Shown one piece after another: positions 43,204 through 55,663 of a DNA stretch of 64,000 nt. Position 1 is the first letter of the stretch. Each line of letters starts with the position of its first letter. The translations under genes and the position numbers were made by a program. Under the pieces are notes generated by a model that was given only the letters and a program-made list of their open reading frames with translations, did no database searches and was not told where the DNA came from. This stretch comes from Elymus sibiricus (lineage: Eukaryota; Streptophyta; Magnoliopsida; Poales; Poaceae), in contig CM077665.1 of assembly GCA_039707655.1 (NCBI GenBank), positions 313,100,486 to 313,164,485 of the forward strand, read 5' to 3'.

Positions 43204-46200
43204 TGTGACGCCCCCATTTTGATCGTACGCTAATCATACACGCAAATGCGTACGACAAAGATTAGGGACTCATGGGAAGATATCACAACACAACTCTAGA
43301 CACAAATTAAAGTCATACAAGCTTCATAATGCAAGCCAGGGGCCTCGAGGGCTCGAATACACACGAGTCATCGGAAGCAAATAATATCTGAGTACAGAAA
43401 TAAGTTAAACAAGTTTTTCCATAAGAAGGCTAGCACAAACACAAACTACGGATCAAAAGAGGCAAGGCCTCCTTCTTGGGAACCTCCTATGCTACTACTG
43501 GTCGGGGGCAGCCTCCACGTAGTAGTAGGCTCCAGCGGTGGTGTAGTAGTCATATGCGGGGTACTCCATCTCCTGGGCTCCGTCATCTGAACGCAGTAAT
43601 CATATCGAGGGGGGAAAGGGGAGCAAAGCAATGGTGAGTACTCATCCAAAGTACTCGCAAGACTTATATCAGATCTATACTAGAATATGCATCAGTATCG
43701 AAGGAATAGGGTTATATCTTTGGACTGACTACAGAAATGCCAGAATAAAGAGAAGGCCTAGTCCTATCAAAGACTAGCATCTTCAACATCTTGAAGCATT
43801 AGAAGAGTGTAGATTGGTAACTCATAAGCAGCAATATGATGGTAGCAATTTTATTAAGTAACCACGCCCAGAGATTCTTCCTCGACTCCCTGCGAGAAAG
43901 CAATCTCAGAGCCAACCATTTCACTTTTAAGTCACAATTCCAGTTGTAGTAGATCGGGATACAACTCCAAGTCGTCCTGTTACCGTGGACACGGATATTC
44001 GAATAGTTAATTCATCCCTGCAGGGGTGCACCAAATTTCCCTTTGGCCGGACACACTTTCCTGGGACATGCCCGGCCTCGGGACATCAACACGTCACCGC
44101 CCTACCTAGGCATAACAGAGAGGCCAGCCCGCCAGTCTAAATTCTAAGCACGCAGGGGTCATGGGCCCAATCACCCTTTGCACTCCTACACAATGCGTGG
44201 GCAGCCGAGGTTAGTCCTAGCACCTTTTATACAAGAGCAATGCTGTCATGGACCACTCGGGCGCACGCCGCTCCATTGGTGACGTCCGAAGAGCGTCGGC
44301 TGATACAACGACGCTGAGTACCCATAACTTCTCCCACATGAAGGTTAGTGCGAAAAAGGTTAATCGATCAACTCAGATCAAATACCCAACACATTAACAT
44401 TTTGTTAACTGCGGGGACGAGCGCGACCCACAATGTGTGGTCCCGTCGCCCCGTCTCGAGGACTTGTGGCAAGGGTCTCACCTGCCTGGCCACGCCTCGT
44501 AATTAATCCGTGGGTACCCTTCAGGGCCGACCCATCATCAACATATTTCTGTAACCAAGTCATAGTAACCGTGTGTATAAAACATCAAGGCGGAACGTGA
44601 GGAATCACCCTCAATGGATCCCACTCGATGTATGCGTCAAGGTGGACTTAGAGGAATCACCATCGTTGGTCCCACACTTGAGGGGTTGCATGACAAAGTC
44701 GTTATCGGAAGTGGTGAAGGAGGAATCAACCTCGATAACCACGACCGACTAGATACACTACAAAGTTAGCATCATGAGTACTTCACGAGGTGTCACCCTC
44801 GGTACTCGATAGTAGCTCTGTAGAGTCGTACAACTAAGGGGGGAGTGTGGTGAATGTGACGGGTCATGGCTTGTCGATCAGTTGATCGAGTCTTCAAGTC
44901 GTCGATGATGAAGCAGGGGCAACTGGGACTAAGGGGTCACAGGGGATCACTAATCAACCTATACTAGGCAGGTGATATAATAGTAGGTACAGTAGCAGTT
45001 TAACAAAAATAGGATATGCATCAGAATATATAGGAGCTAACTACAATAGTAGCAAAATCTAATGCAAGCATGAGAGAGAAAGAATGGGCGATATCGGGAT
45101 GATCAAGGGGGTTGCTTGCCTTGCTGCTTTGCTGCAAAAGGATGATCGTTAGTGGCGTAGTCGTACCCGGCAGTAGCGCTAGTCTCAGTGTCTACCGGAG
45201 AGAAGAGGGGGAAGAAACAATAAATATAAAGCAAGCAGATGCATCTTGATGCATGACATGGCAATATGCCGTACTAAGGATGAGCTAACGCAATACTACA
45301 CGTTACTGACGGAGCGGGATAATATCTAACGATATTTCACGGGTCTCTGGCTATTACCGGACAGATGAATCGGGGAGGAAATTTCCATGTTCATCATGCT
45401 AGGAGCATGTGACAGATGAACGGACATCGTATTCGGATTCGTGGGATTTTTCTGATCAACTTTCATATATAAATTATTTTCATGTGACTTATAGATTATT
45501 TATATTAATTTTCAAACTATTATTAATATTCTGAAATTTATTTTATTATTTAATTCGAATTATCCAAAACAGTAAATGCTAAGTGTACCCAGGTTTGTAA
45601 CCAGTCAGCTCACACAGTGGCTGACTGGTGGGCCCTGTTGACCTGGGCCAACTCCAAGTCAGCAGAGGCTGACTGGTGGGCCAGCTGCCTAGTCAGCAGG
45701 CTGACTAGGCCAGCCTTATCCACTGGAACAGTGAATAGGCCCCACCAGTCAGTCTTTGTTGGCCTAACAGTGTTTATTTTAATTAATTTAGATTAATTAA
45801 TGGGTGGGGTCCGGTCGTCAGCGGCTGTTCGCATAAACTAATTGCTAATTAGACCTAATCTAACTATCTGACGAATCAGGACAACGGGTCAGTGACCCTA
45901 GGTGCAGTGGCCGGCACCGGCGACCACAGGGAGCGGCGAAGTGATGCCGGTGACGCCTCCGGCGACCAAATGGACGGCCGTCGGGCCCTACAAGGAGCGG
46001 GCAACGCGACGGAACCGTTCCAGCCATCACAGCTAGCTGGGGGTGGCCGGAGCGAGCGCACCGTCGTCAATGGCGACGGTGGCCGATCGGCCGCGATGGC
46101 GATTGCAACGGGGAAGCGATACAGAGTGCGAGACGGTAGCCAGAGCGGCATCAGAGTAGCAGTGCGTACGCGGGCGTGCAGCTAGGCATCGCGGGGTGCA

Positions 46201-47133
46201 GCAGGGGGGCAGCAGGAGCTCTGACGAGCTTTGGGTGGCGGCGGCTGCGCGCAGCGGTGGGAACAGAGGAGAGGGGAAACGCCCGGAGCTCACCGGCGTT
46301 GAAGAGAGGAGGGTCGGCGAGTCTTGATGGGGCCATTGGCGGAGAGGACGTCGACGGCAAGCGGTGGGGGCGGAGCGGCTCGGCGATGGCGACGGTTCGA
46401 CCGAGGGTACGGCGCCGCAACGAGAGAGCGAAGGGGAGGGCGAGGGGAGAGGCGAGGGCTAGGGTTCTCGGGGCGACGGAGGGCTTTATACGCCGTGGGG
46501 GGGTCGCCGGAGGGGTCGGATGGCCGGCCGTGGGGCGTCCACATCCCCCCCCCCCCGTGAACAGAGGAAGGGGACGAGTGAGGGGGGAGGCACGGGCTGG
46601 GCCGGCTGGCCTAATGGGCCAAGGCCCAGGGGGACTAGGGGGGTTTTCCTTTTTCTTTTTTTAACCTTTCTTTTATTAACTTAAAATTTCTGTTTTATTT
46701 TATTTCAGTACTATTTGGCCTTTGCAAAAATATGTGACCTGGCTCATAAATCATGTTGCAATTTTAGGCAGAGCCACAAAAGATTTGGGGGCATTTAGAA
46801 AAGTTTGGAATTTACATAACTTAAAAGGATAACTAAATAATTGATTGCCTTCTGTTGTAATTGTTTTAGAGGCACATATTTACTTTATAAAATGTTGGTT
46901 ATAATTTTATAAATACTAGGGGGTTAGTTGCAACCCCAATATGATTTTTGTTTTCGGGTTTGCAAAACTATTAAATCCACTTTTCAAACCAATTTGAATT
47001 GCAAAAGAATTTGAATTGCGAATTGATTCCCAAAGTGACCAAACTTGGATTAGCAAAATGGATTAGCTTAATCCTCATGGTTACTATAGCTTAATTACAT
47101 TGATCACTGTAGCATGATTCCAAGGGTGTCCCA
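43204..47133 (-). repeat. R3 5' LTR, about 3.93 kb
   Basis: The inner end is fixed by the primer site. The outer end is set by the TGTGAC...GTCCCA inverted tips (43204 and 47133) and by resumption of copia gag sequence right after. There is no second copy in the window, so the outer end is tentative. A GC-rich part (45890-46660) holds open frames on both strands without family features. Several (GT)AGTACTC-type words near 43630-43660 resemble the equivalent part of the R2 LTR. Nothing else is recognised in this 3.9 kb. Confidence 0.7.
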
Positions 47134-48130
47134 GACCGTTATAGAATTAGGACTGACAAATTTCTGCAAGATGGCCAATGATGAGGACATTCATAAGCAC
47201 ACTCAGCTGGATGCTCAGGCAAGGAATATCATCTGCTCTAGCTTATGAAAGGACATGTTCAAGAGCATTTGTCATCTCCAAAATGCAAAGCTCATCTGGG
47301 ATAGGATCTCTAACGTCGATGAACGTTATCGCACTCGTCAAGATTCCATGTTCATCGAATACAGGAATTTCCTAAAATCCCAGGAAACAGATCAAGTTTC
47401 ATCTTCCTCATCCATGTGCCTCATGGCAAAAGGCTCGAAGGTATTCAAATATCATTCCTCCTCTGAATCTAGTGAATATGCATCTGATGAAAACCTCAAA
47501 CCTAGCTATTCCAAACTTGCTAATATTGCCACTAAACAACAAACTGCTTTGGAAAAGGTTCAGAAATTGCTAGACAAAAGTGATGATCTGTTGAATGAGG
47601 AAATGGATCATACTCAAACTCTGACTAAGGACCTTCATAGTCTTTAGTCTATGTATGATAACCTTCAAAGTCGTCATGATGCTCTCTTAGTTGATCATGA
47701 GAAGCTTTCTTATGAATTTCTTCAAAGAAAGCAAGATCTTGAGAAACTAAGGGTGTCTCATGAAGATTTCAAAGGGACAACGATTCTTTGCTTGCTCAAC
47801 AAATCAATACCGCTCAAGAAGATTTCATTCCACCTTGTTTGAAATGAATTGAACGTGAAACTGCTAATTCTTCACCTGAAAGTTCAAATGCTTCTATTGC
47901 TGCAAATTCTTCAACTATTTCTGTGGTCACAAATTCCTCACCTGAGGATACCACAAGTGTCACTGATGAAAATGCAGGGTTGAAGGAATTGTATGTGACA
48001 GGCATATACAAAAGTCTCAAAGGGCATCAAACCCTTTGTGATGTGCTTCAAAAGCAGATTTTGAATAGGAACCCCAGGAAAGAGGGTATTGCCTTTGACA
48101 GGAAACTCAATGTTGATGGATCTTACTAGA
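47134..48130 (+). pseudogene. R5 gag, N-terminally truncated
   Basis: Begins in frame right after the R3 LTR (GLTNFCKMANDEDIHKH), with LDAQARNIICSSL and a stop at about 47247. It then continues with FKSICHLQNAKLIWDRISNV and FIEYRNFLKSQETDQVSSSS, the usual copia gag core. A Ser-rich part and a coiled coil (QQTALEKVQKLLDKSDDLLN) follow, with a TAG at 47645. More fragments run to 48130 (YVTGIYKSLKGHQTLCDVLQ). No complete zinc knuckle was found. Confidence 0.8.
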
Positions 48131-48753
48131 AACCTAAGAAGTACACCAAGACCTCATGGGTTGCTGCAAAAGGACCTCCTGTAGATCCATCCACCTTATC
48201 TGGTTTTACTTGTGAATCTTCATATTCCTCTGATGAGTCCTTTGACTCCAACTATAAACTATTCAAAAATCAGAATGGTGAAATATTTGCAAGATATGTT
48301 GGAACTAACTGCAGGAACGGTCCTTCGATGAAGAAAATCTGGGTCCCCAAAAGGTACCTTAAAAATCTTCAAGTGAATGTCATCATGACACCACCAGTGA
48401 AGAACATGAACTCTAGATCAAATTGTTCATTTGGACCAAAGTCTTATCAAGGACCAAAGTCCTCACATGGACCAAGTCCCTCATATGGTCAAAATTCATA
48501 TCATTCTCATGATAATGCTTCTATTTCACAGGGAAAATCTAATGGTCATGAATATGTGCATCATTCTTCAAATCATTATATTCATAAGTCCTCGAAGAAA
48601 TTCTATGCTTATTCATATGAGTACTCTAACCCCCCCCCCCCTCCTGTGAAACGAAGTGCACTTGCTTCAATGCCACCTTTTTCATATGGAGCTCGCAGAA
48701 TGATGAACTCTTTACCGCCCCTCCAGATGAGGGTGGTAAAGAAATTGAACTAA
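48131..48753 (+). pseudogene. R5 gag-to-protease linker with GPKS repeats
   Basis: Follows gag after a stop at 48127-48129. Contains KKIWVPKRYLKNLQVNVIMT, then short repeats of the type GPKSYQGPKSSHGPSPSYGQ, and His/Tyr-rich text (HHSSNHYIHKSSKKFYAYSY). It ends with SLPPLQMRVVKKLN. This low-complexity linker is characteristic of Sirevirus-type elements ahead of the protease. Confidence 0.7.
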
Positions 48754-48989
48754 TCTCTTATGCAGGGTCAGATCTCCAGATTAACATAAATGCCTGATGA
48801 ATTTGCTGGAGACCTGAGGAAATGCTTGAAAGGACGCAAGCTAATCACGAAGAAATGAATCATTCGTTTCTCATGTTCTCACATTACTTTGCTTACTATA
48901 TTGTGTGATGAAATTCTATCTAATGAATTTGATGTCATATTCTTCACTCTGAAGTATATGTGTTCGTAAGTAGTTCTAATTCATCTGCA

Positions 48990-49230
48990 GGTTGAGCCAC
49001 CTAAAGAAACTGAGTGGGTCCTTGACAGTGGATGCACCAACCACATGACTGGTGACAAGAATCTATTGATGGATATTCCACTTGCTCCATCTCATCTGAA
49101 GCATATCACCTACGCTAACAAAGGAAAGAGCAAGGTATTGGGTCTAGGTAAGGTTATAATCTCAAAGGATCGACACATGGATCAGGTGATGCTTGTTGAA
49201 TCCCTCGGATTTAACCTCATGTCTGTCTAA
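48990..49230 (+). pseudogene. R5 aspartic protease
   Basis: The copia active-site block WVLDSGCTNHMTGDKNLL is at about 49015-49070, followed by ITYANKGKSKVLGLGKVI and MLVESLGFNLMSV. A TAA at 49228 closes the frame. 48754-48989 between linker and protease is in shifted frames. Confidence 0.85.
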
Positions 49231-50150
49231 ATGCATTGTGATCTTGATATGGTTGTCATCTTTGGCAAATATTGTTGTGTTGTCGTCATGGAATCTGACA
49301 AATCCAAAGTCTTCGAAGGCTTTAGGAGAGGAGACTTGTATATTGTTGATTTCTCTACAGGTCCACAGCCGGCCACATGTCTACTTGCAAAAGCTTCAGA
49401 AGGCTGGCTCTGGCATCGACGACTTGGACACACTGGCATGAGGAACTTGCACACGCTCGCGAAGAAAAAGCACGTCATTGGCATTGAGGGTGTCAAATTC
49501 CTCAAGGATCACTTGTGTGGGGCTTGTGAGTCTGGAAAGATGACCAGATCCAAGCATCCCTCCAAGACTATCATGACTACCACTCGTCCTTTTGAATTGC
49601 TTCATATGGATCTCTTTGGTCCCACTCACTATGCCACACTAACAAATACAACATGCTTATATGGATTTGTAATTGTTGATGACTTCTCTCGTTATACTTG
49701 GGTGCATATTATCTTGTACAAATCTGAAGTGTTGGAAGTCTTCAGACGATTTTCTTCAAGGGCCTCAACAAATTTCGGCGTTAAGATCAAGCATATCAGG
49801 AGTGATAATGGGACTGAATTCAAGAACATTAGTCTTGATGACTATCTTTATGAACTTGATGTTCTTGCATCATGGAGCGCAAGAACATGACTCTTGTTTT
49901 GATGGCTTGCACCATGCTTGAAGAATACAAGACCACTCGCCGTTTCTGGCCTAAGGCAATCAATACTGCTTGCCACATCATCAACAGGGTATATCTTCAC
50001 AACTTCCTCAAGAAGACCGCATATGAACTCCTCACTGACAAGAAAGCCAAGGTGAGTTATTTCAAAGTCTTCGGTGCTAAATGCTGGATTAGAGATCCTC
50101 ACCATAGTTCTAAATTTGCAGCGAAAGCACATGAAGGTTTTATGCTTAGT
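49231..50150 (+). pseudogene. R5 integrase
   Basis: GAG-pre-integrase zinc motif: LWHRRLGHTGMRNLHTLAKK with CGACESGK (H, H, C, C present). Core: LLHMDLFGP (first Asp), YGFVIVDDFSRYTWVHI, and IRSDNGTEFKN (second Asp). A frame change near 49850-49880 separates these from VERKN-type text (MERKNMTLVLMACTMLEEYK), which in copia elements carries the third acidic residue. Then FWPKAINTACHIINRVYLH and GAKCWIRDPHHSSKFAAKAH complete the C-terminal part. It catalyses insertion of the cDNA in an intact element. Confidence 0.9.
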
Positions 50151-52121
50151 TACGGAAAGGATTCACACACCTACAGAGTCTTCAACACCTATCACAACAA
50201 GGTTGTTGAAACTGTTGATGTGCGGTTCGATGAAACTAATGGCTCGCAAAGAGAGCACCTGTCTCCTGTGCTAGATGAAATGTCTCCTGAGGAATCCATT
50301 AGGTTCAAGGCCACTGAAGATGTGATCCCCACTGAAGAACCTCTAGCTTCTGAGGAAATTGTCCCGAACACTGAAGACATTCATGCTGGAGCACCTGAAG
50401 ATAGTGACGCTGAAGAAAATGCTCAACCCCAACAAAGTCTTCAACATGCTCATCCAAGAATAGCAAATGAAGTGCAGATTGAGAAAATCGTCGACGATAT
50501 TAACGCACCAGGTCCTCTCACTCGCTCAAGAGCTTCACATTTGTCAAACTTTTGTGGGCACTTTGCTTTTTTCTCTATCACAGAGCCCACCAAAGTTGAT
50601 GAAGCATTCTTGGAGCCTGAGTGGATTCAAGCTATGCAAGAGGAATTGCATCAATTCAAGCTCAACAACGTGTGGGAACTTGTCAAGCGCCCAGATCCTC
50701 GCAAGCACAATGTCATAGGTACCAATTGGATCTACCGCAACAAACAAGATGAACTTGGTCAGGTGTGAGGAATAAGGCACGTCTTGTAGCACAAGGCTAC
50801 ACACAGGTTGAGGGAATTGACTTTGATGAAACTTTTGCACCTATTGCTAGACTTGAAGCTGTTCGTATATTGCTTGCTTATGCTAACCATCACAATATCA
50901 TCTTATATCAAATGGATGTGAAAAGTTCATTCCTCAATGGTAAGTTGAGGAAGAAGTATATGTTGCTCAACCCCTAGGTTTTGAAGATCCTAAGCATCCT
51001 GACAAAGTCTTCAGACTCAACAAGGCCCTCTATGGCCTCAAGCAGGCCCCTCGGGCGTGGTAAGACACTCTGAAGGAATTCCTCATGAAGAAAGGCTTCA
51101 AACCCGGTTCAGTTGACCCAACTCTTTTCACAAAATCTTTTGATGATGAATTATTTGTGTGCCAAATATATGTGGATGGTATTATCTTTGGTTGTACTGA
51201 CAAACGTTACAGTGACGAATTTTCCTATATGATGAGTGAAGAATATCAAATGTCTATGATGGGAGAGCTGAAATTCTTCTTAGGCCTTCAAATTCGTCAA
51301 CAACGCAATGGCATATTCATATCTCAAGAGAAATACCTCAAGGATATCCTGAAGAATTCGGCATGCATGATTGCAAAGGCGTCAAGATTCCTATGCCCAG
51401 AACTGGTCAACTCTGCACTGACAAAAATGGTAAAGATTTCGATCAGAAGGTATAGCGCTCCATGATTGGCTCTTAATTGTATCTATGTGCATCTAGGCCA
51501 GATATTATGCTTAGTGTTTGCATCTGTGCCCGATTTCAACCAACACCAAAGGAATCACACCATAAGGCTGTCAAGCATATTCTTCGATATCTAGCTTACA
51601 CACCAACACTAGGATTATGGTACCCCAAGGGCTCAGATCTTGACCACATTGGATGTTCTGACTCTGATTATGCTGGTGATTGTGTGGACCACAAGTCCAC
51701 ATCGGGCACATGTCATTTCCTCGGACGATTCTTAGTATGTTGGTCCTCGAAGAAGCGGAACTGCGTGTCACTATCTACTGCTGAAGCTAAGTACATTATT
51801 GCTGGTTCCTGTTACGCTCAATTACTATGGATGAAGCAAACCCTCAAGGACTATGGCTTCAATGTGAAGAATGTCCCTCTCTACTGCGACAACGTGAGTG
51901 CCATCAAGATTGCTCACAACCCAGTTCAGCGCTCAAACACCAAGCACATCCAGATTCGTCATGATTTTCTTCGCGACCATATGTTGAAGGGCGACATCTT
52001 CATCGACCACGTGAATACTGAAGTACAACTGGCAGATATCTTCACAAAGCCCTTGGATGAGAAGAGATTTTGCAAGTTGCGGTGTGAGCTAAATATCTTA
52101 GAATCTTCGAATGTTCTTTGA
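50151..52121 (+). pseudogene. R5 reverse transcriptase and RNase H
   Basis: An acidic linker (DAEENAQPQQSLQHAHPR) precedes EPEWIQAMQEELHQFKLNNV. Palm: [35 protein letters not shown], then [15 protein letters not shown], and the catalytic loop VCQIYVDGIIFG, where the usual second Asp is Gly. RNase H: GCSDSDYAGDCVDHKSTSGT, SLSTAEAKYIIAGSC, QLADIFTKPLDEKRF (end 52121). Breaks: stop/frame change near 50765, TAG near 50977, TAA at 51061, frame change near 51465. It is dead on the YVDG change alone. Confidence 0.92.
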
Positions 52122-52451
52122 AAGGACACACATCCTAACACTTATGCAAAATTGATGACTTAGATGTGCAACACACGAAGTAACGTTTTTCTTCAACCAA
52201 TGAAGACAAACTCTCTTAGTGTGAAGAAATTAATGAAGAATTTGATTCTCAGAACCCAACGACAATTGTACGCGGTGTCTGAAATCATCATTCTTATACG
52301 GTGGGTCACGCCACCACCACAGTTGAAATTGAGCTTTTCATCATTTTGCAAATTCTTCAAATTTTCAAATCCTCAAGTTTGCAAATTTCTCAAAATGTCA
52401 AATTCTTCAAACCTTGCAACTAGTGTTCTTCACTTGAGCTTTCTTTTCATT

Positions 52452-52453
<2 letters not shown>
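52122..52453 (+). other. R5 region after pol
   Basis: No domain. The words ATTCTTCAA, ATTCCTCAA and TTTCAAATC are repeated many times. A short frame (MCNTRSNVFLQPMKTNSLSV) has no family resemblance. Confidence 0.4.

Positions 52454-52501
<48 letters not shown>
52454..52501. repeat. (TA)n microsatellite
   Basis: About 24 TA repeats without interruption. Confidence 0.95.
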
Positions 52502-52504
<3 letters not shown>

Positions 52505-52888
52505 TTTTTCAATGTCCTCAACAGCATTCACTTATTGCTAATTCTTCAAGTTGATTTTCTTCTAAGTGAATGTGATCAAACCCGTTCCCCCTCTATGCTA
52601 AACTCAACCCAGTCTATTCACAAATTCTTCATATGCGTTCTAATTGAAACCCGTTCAAAATCTTCACTGTGTCCTTGTCGGCTCAAGAATTTGTGAACGA
52701 AACGTTAAAATTTTCAATTTCAATTTTTGCCGGTTGCCGCTCAAACCGATTCCGATTCCCACGACTGGATAACCCACGATCCTCCACTATATCCACTTCT
52801 CAATACGTGGGTGACACATGTCACTAGGATAGTAAGGGTCAGGGGTAGGAATGTCCAAAATCTTCGGGCGTTCAGTTTTTCACCTCCA

Positions 52889-52897
52889 CTATAAATA
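52889..52897 (+). promoter_or_regulatory. Possible internal promoter (TATA box) before the R5 3' ORF
   Basis: CTATAAATA with a CT-rich leader after it (CTCCTCTCGCTCTCACC, GCGCCGCCACC), about 490 bp upstream of the start of the long reading frame at 53378. The layout is that of a plant core promoter and 5' UTR rather than of pol sequence. A LTR origin of this piece cannot be excluded. Confidence 0.45.
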
Positions 52898-53377
52898 CCC
52901 CTTCCCTTGTCTTTGCTCAAAGTTACTCCTCTCGCTCTCACCTCTTCGCTCTCGAGCTCAGACCTAGCGCCGCCACCAATCTCCATTGTTTCCATAGAGG
53001 AAGAGCTTCACTACCTCAACCTCCTCACCGTCGTACTCGCATCGGCCGCGGAAATCTTCTCTCCGCCGCTGTTGTAGCTGTCTTCCACCGCCAAGTTAGG
53101 GCGTGGGAGATCTGAACTAACGAACTTCACTGTTCTTACTCCCAGTTCGTCATGTTCTTCATCAGGGTAATTAAAATCTAATTTATTGCCCTATTTTGAT
53201 CCATATGATTTCCTGAAAGTCTACAAAAGGTGCTCTTTCTTCAACAGTTCATCTTTAGGAACACCTAAAACTCCTATCTCTTGATTTGTTTCTCTAAGTT
53301 ATGATTTTCTTCAAGATTCCTCAATTGTGTGAATTTTCGAATATGCACAACTCTGGAACCTATGCCAAGAACACTTA

Positions 53378-55663
53378 GTGAAATTCTTCAAGACATCTAT
53401 GGTCAAATTCCTTAAACTTGATAATATTTGCGAAATTTCTAAGAACGCATATGACCTCATCAAATTCTTCGCACCTATACTCTGTTCACAAGTACAAATG
53501 TTTGCTGATGAATCCCTAGGTTCTCATCAACTTAACTCATTTGCAGCGTTCCTTGAAGAAAAATTGCATACGTCCTCAGAATCATCAAAAGTTCAAATTC
53601 CTCAGCTGAAGAAAATGGCAGATGGGAAAAGAACTCAGAAAGGAGGAAAGAAGCCTAAAACAAAGACTGTTTTTGAGATTCCTGAGGAAATATACCTTGA
53701 GTACTGTACACCTGATGAAGCAAAATATGGCAAGGAAACAAAAGAGAAGCAAAAAATTTGCATTAAGAGGATTGAGAGGAGATGGGCAAAGGAATGGAGA
53801 GAATATCGCTATGTTACACCAAAGTACATGAAGAAATTCGCTCTTAATCCTCCCTGCCGAAGACCTCCATAGGCTAAAGGTCAGGAAGCATATCCCACTA
53901 GCCTCATGAGTGGCGAGGATTTTCCCCAGGAATGGGCAAATCGTCAAGCCAAGTTGGCAAAAACTACCAAAGAGGCAGTGAGGAAATTCAATGAGGACTC
54001 TGTTGCTGCAACTGCCTCTGCCGGGGCCTCTCCTAGTGAAACTACCCCAAAGAGAACCATGAAGAAGAAATCAGCAATGAAGCCAAAGTCTTCTGGCCAA
54101 ATGCCCTCATGGCCAAGTTCCTCAACGTCAAAATCCTCACTGCAAATTCCTCAAGCAACTTCATCAAGGGTTGTTGCAATGCCCTTAGTGGTTGCACAAT
54201 CCTCTGCTGCTGCTGCAAAGTCCTCAACACCAGTGCACCTTGCAACATGTTAGAGGATTGTCGGTTTTTCAATTGCTTCAGGGGCATCGGCAACTTCCTC
54301 AGCCCTAGCACATTCTTCAAGCAGTCCTACCTTGCTGAAAGTGAAAGCAACTGCTGGACGAGGCAAGAGACCAAGTCCTGACTAGAAGCAAGTTGTCTTC
54401 CATATTCCCTCAGGATCTAAGGATGATGAAGCTGGCGATGAAAAACTTGCTGAAATCGTCAAGGGTAGGTAACTGAGAGCTGCCATAGCTAAGGGAATTT
54501 CCATTCCCCTTCTCCTGGATCCAAAACTGATACTTGATTTCATTGATATATGGCACCAGGATCCAAACAATCCACTTTCTTCACTAGATTTTCCAATTGG
54601 AGACATTCATGTCCTCACCCATTTCATCGCTAAAGAGAAATGGAAACGTGGAAAGGATTTGAAAGCCAAAAAGGACAAATGCAAAAAGAAGCAGTTTCTA
54701 AGGAAAAATGGGATGAGTTTGACTCCTAATCAGCTCGTCACTTTTTCAAACTGAAATCAGAAGCCTCGATGAAGTGTAGAGCAAGTATAATGCTGACTGG
54801 AAAGGTTCAAAAGTCAGATCGTCAAGGCAGCCAATGTTGAAATCAACGATCACAACTCAAGGATTGCTGCTAGAAATCCTAAGGCTAAATCATCTGCCCA
54901 GCGTATTGATGAAACTGCCAGGGCTGATGATGACATTTCAGCGCCTGAAGAAACTGCCAGGGCAACATCTCATGTTGCACCCGAGGAACAATCATGACCA
55001 ACTGAAGAATTTGTTGTGCCTGAAGAAACTGAAAGGCCGACTGCATCAGTCACGCCTGAAGAGATTGTCCCACCTTCACCATCTGCTCCTCCTGCAAAAT
55101 CCACAAAGGTGAAGCAACTCACTCTTCCTTCTGCAACAGAAGTGAAGAAAATCAAAGCCGCGGAGAAGGGAGCCACGAAGAAAAGGAAAGCATCAACCTC
55201 TGCAGAGTCCTCAGCTCCCAAGAAATGGAGGACTTTGTCAAGTTCCTCAAATATAAAAATTGATGTAACTCCTATTTCCTCTGTACCATCCTATGAGATT
55301 GTACCCTTTGGAGAGGAATATGTTATTTCTAAGGAAAATGAAGATGAAGAAATTCATTCTGCTGCTTCCATAGAACAGATTGACGAAAAAATAGTGGTTG
55401 ACGACGTCATGTCAACCCCACTGGTATCATCGCCACAGCCTCAGTTCACTGCTGAAGAGGCTGGTGTTAAAGAAATAGATGAAGACATGGACATTGCCAA
55501 TACAACACCTCTCATCAATGATGAATATTGGGAATCTTCTCACCCCAATACGCCAATGAACACTCCCCTTACCCAAAATCCTCAGTCGCCTGCTCAGACT
55601 GAAGAAATATTGACTGAATCGGAAAGTCACACTACTCCGTTAGTGTTCATTCCTCAAGAGATC
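53378..55663 (+). pseudogene. R5 envelope-position ORF
   Basis: One frame from about 53378 to the R6 border, with nonsense codons at about 53870, 54251, 54379, 54471, 54754 and others. Readable blocks: MADGKRTQKGGKKPKTKTVF, IPEEIYLEYCTPDEAKYGKE, RRWAKEWREYRYVTPKYMKK, LDPKLILDFIDIWHQDPNNP, then Ser/Pro/Glu-rich text (EETERPTASVTPEEIVPPSP) and KKRKASTSAESSAPKKWRTL. Sireviruses often have such an ORF after pol; it is called envelope-like by place. I see no signal peptide or clear transmembrane segment in this part, and the rest of the protein lies beyond R6. Function unknown. Confidence 0.7.

Larger units (their letters stand above)
33160..47133 (-). mobile_element. Truncated Ty3/gypsy retrotransposon R3
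   Basis: Minus orientation. The 5' LTR (43204-47133), primer site (43189-43201), a leader ORF, gag, protease, reverse transcriptase and RNase H follow in order toward the left. The reading is lost near 33160, where integrase and the 3' LTR should follow. The left end abuts an unrelated repeat block, so the 3' half was deleted. R4 sits in the leader ORF. Several nonsense codons and a frame shift show it is dead. At its right end it borders a copia gag without its N-terminus. Confidence 0.88.
47134..55663 (+). mobile_element. Sirevirus-like Ty1/copia retrotransposon R5, truncated at both ends
   Basis: Gag, protease, integrase, reverse transcriptase and RNase H in copia order (integrase before reverse transcriptase) on plus, followed by more than 3 kb with a long ORF in the envelope position. 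That last feature and the style of pol point to the Sirevirus lineage, which includes large Triticeae elements. The 5' LTR and gag start are lost at the R3 border; R6 cuts the envelope-position ORF at 55664. There are many nonsense codons. Confidence 0.88.

Noticed and set aside
43160..43205. tRNA-like text (GATCGAAACC, CTGGCTCTGATGCCA) near 43178-43201
   Set aside because: It is the R3 primer binding site and its flank on the minus strand; no cloverleaf can be drawn around it.
45876..46664. Several 80-160 codon frames on both strands
   Set aside because: GC-rich part of the R3 LTR. Frames overlap on both strands, are of low complexity and have no start context or domain.
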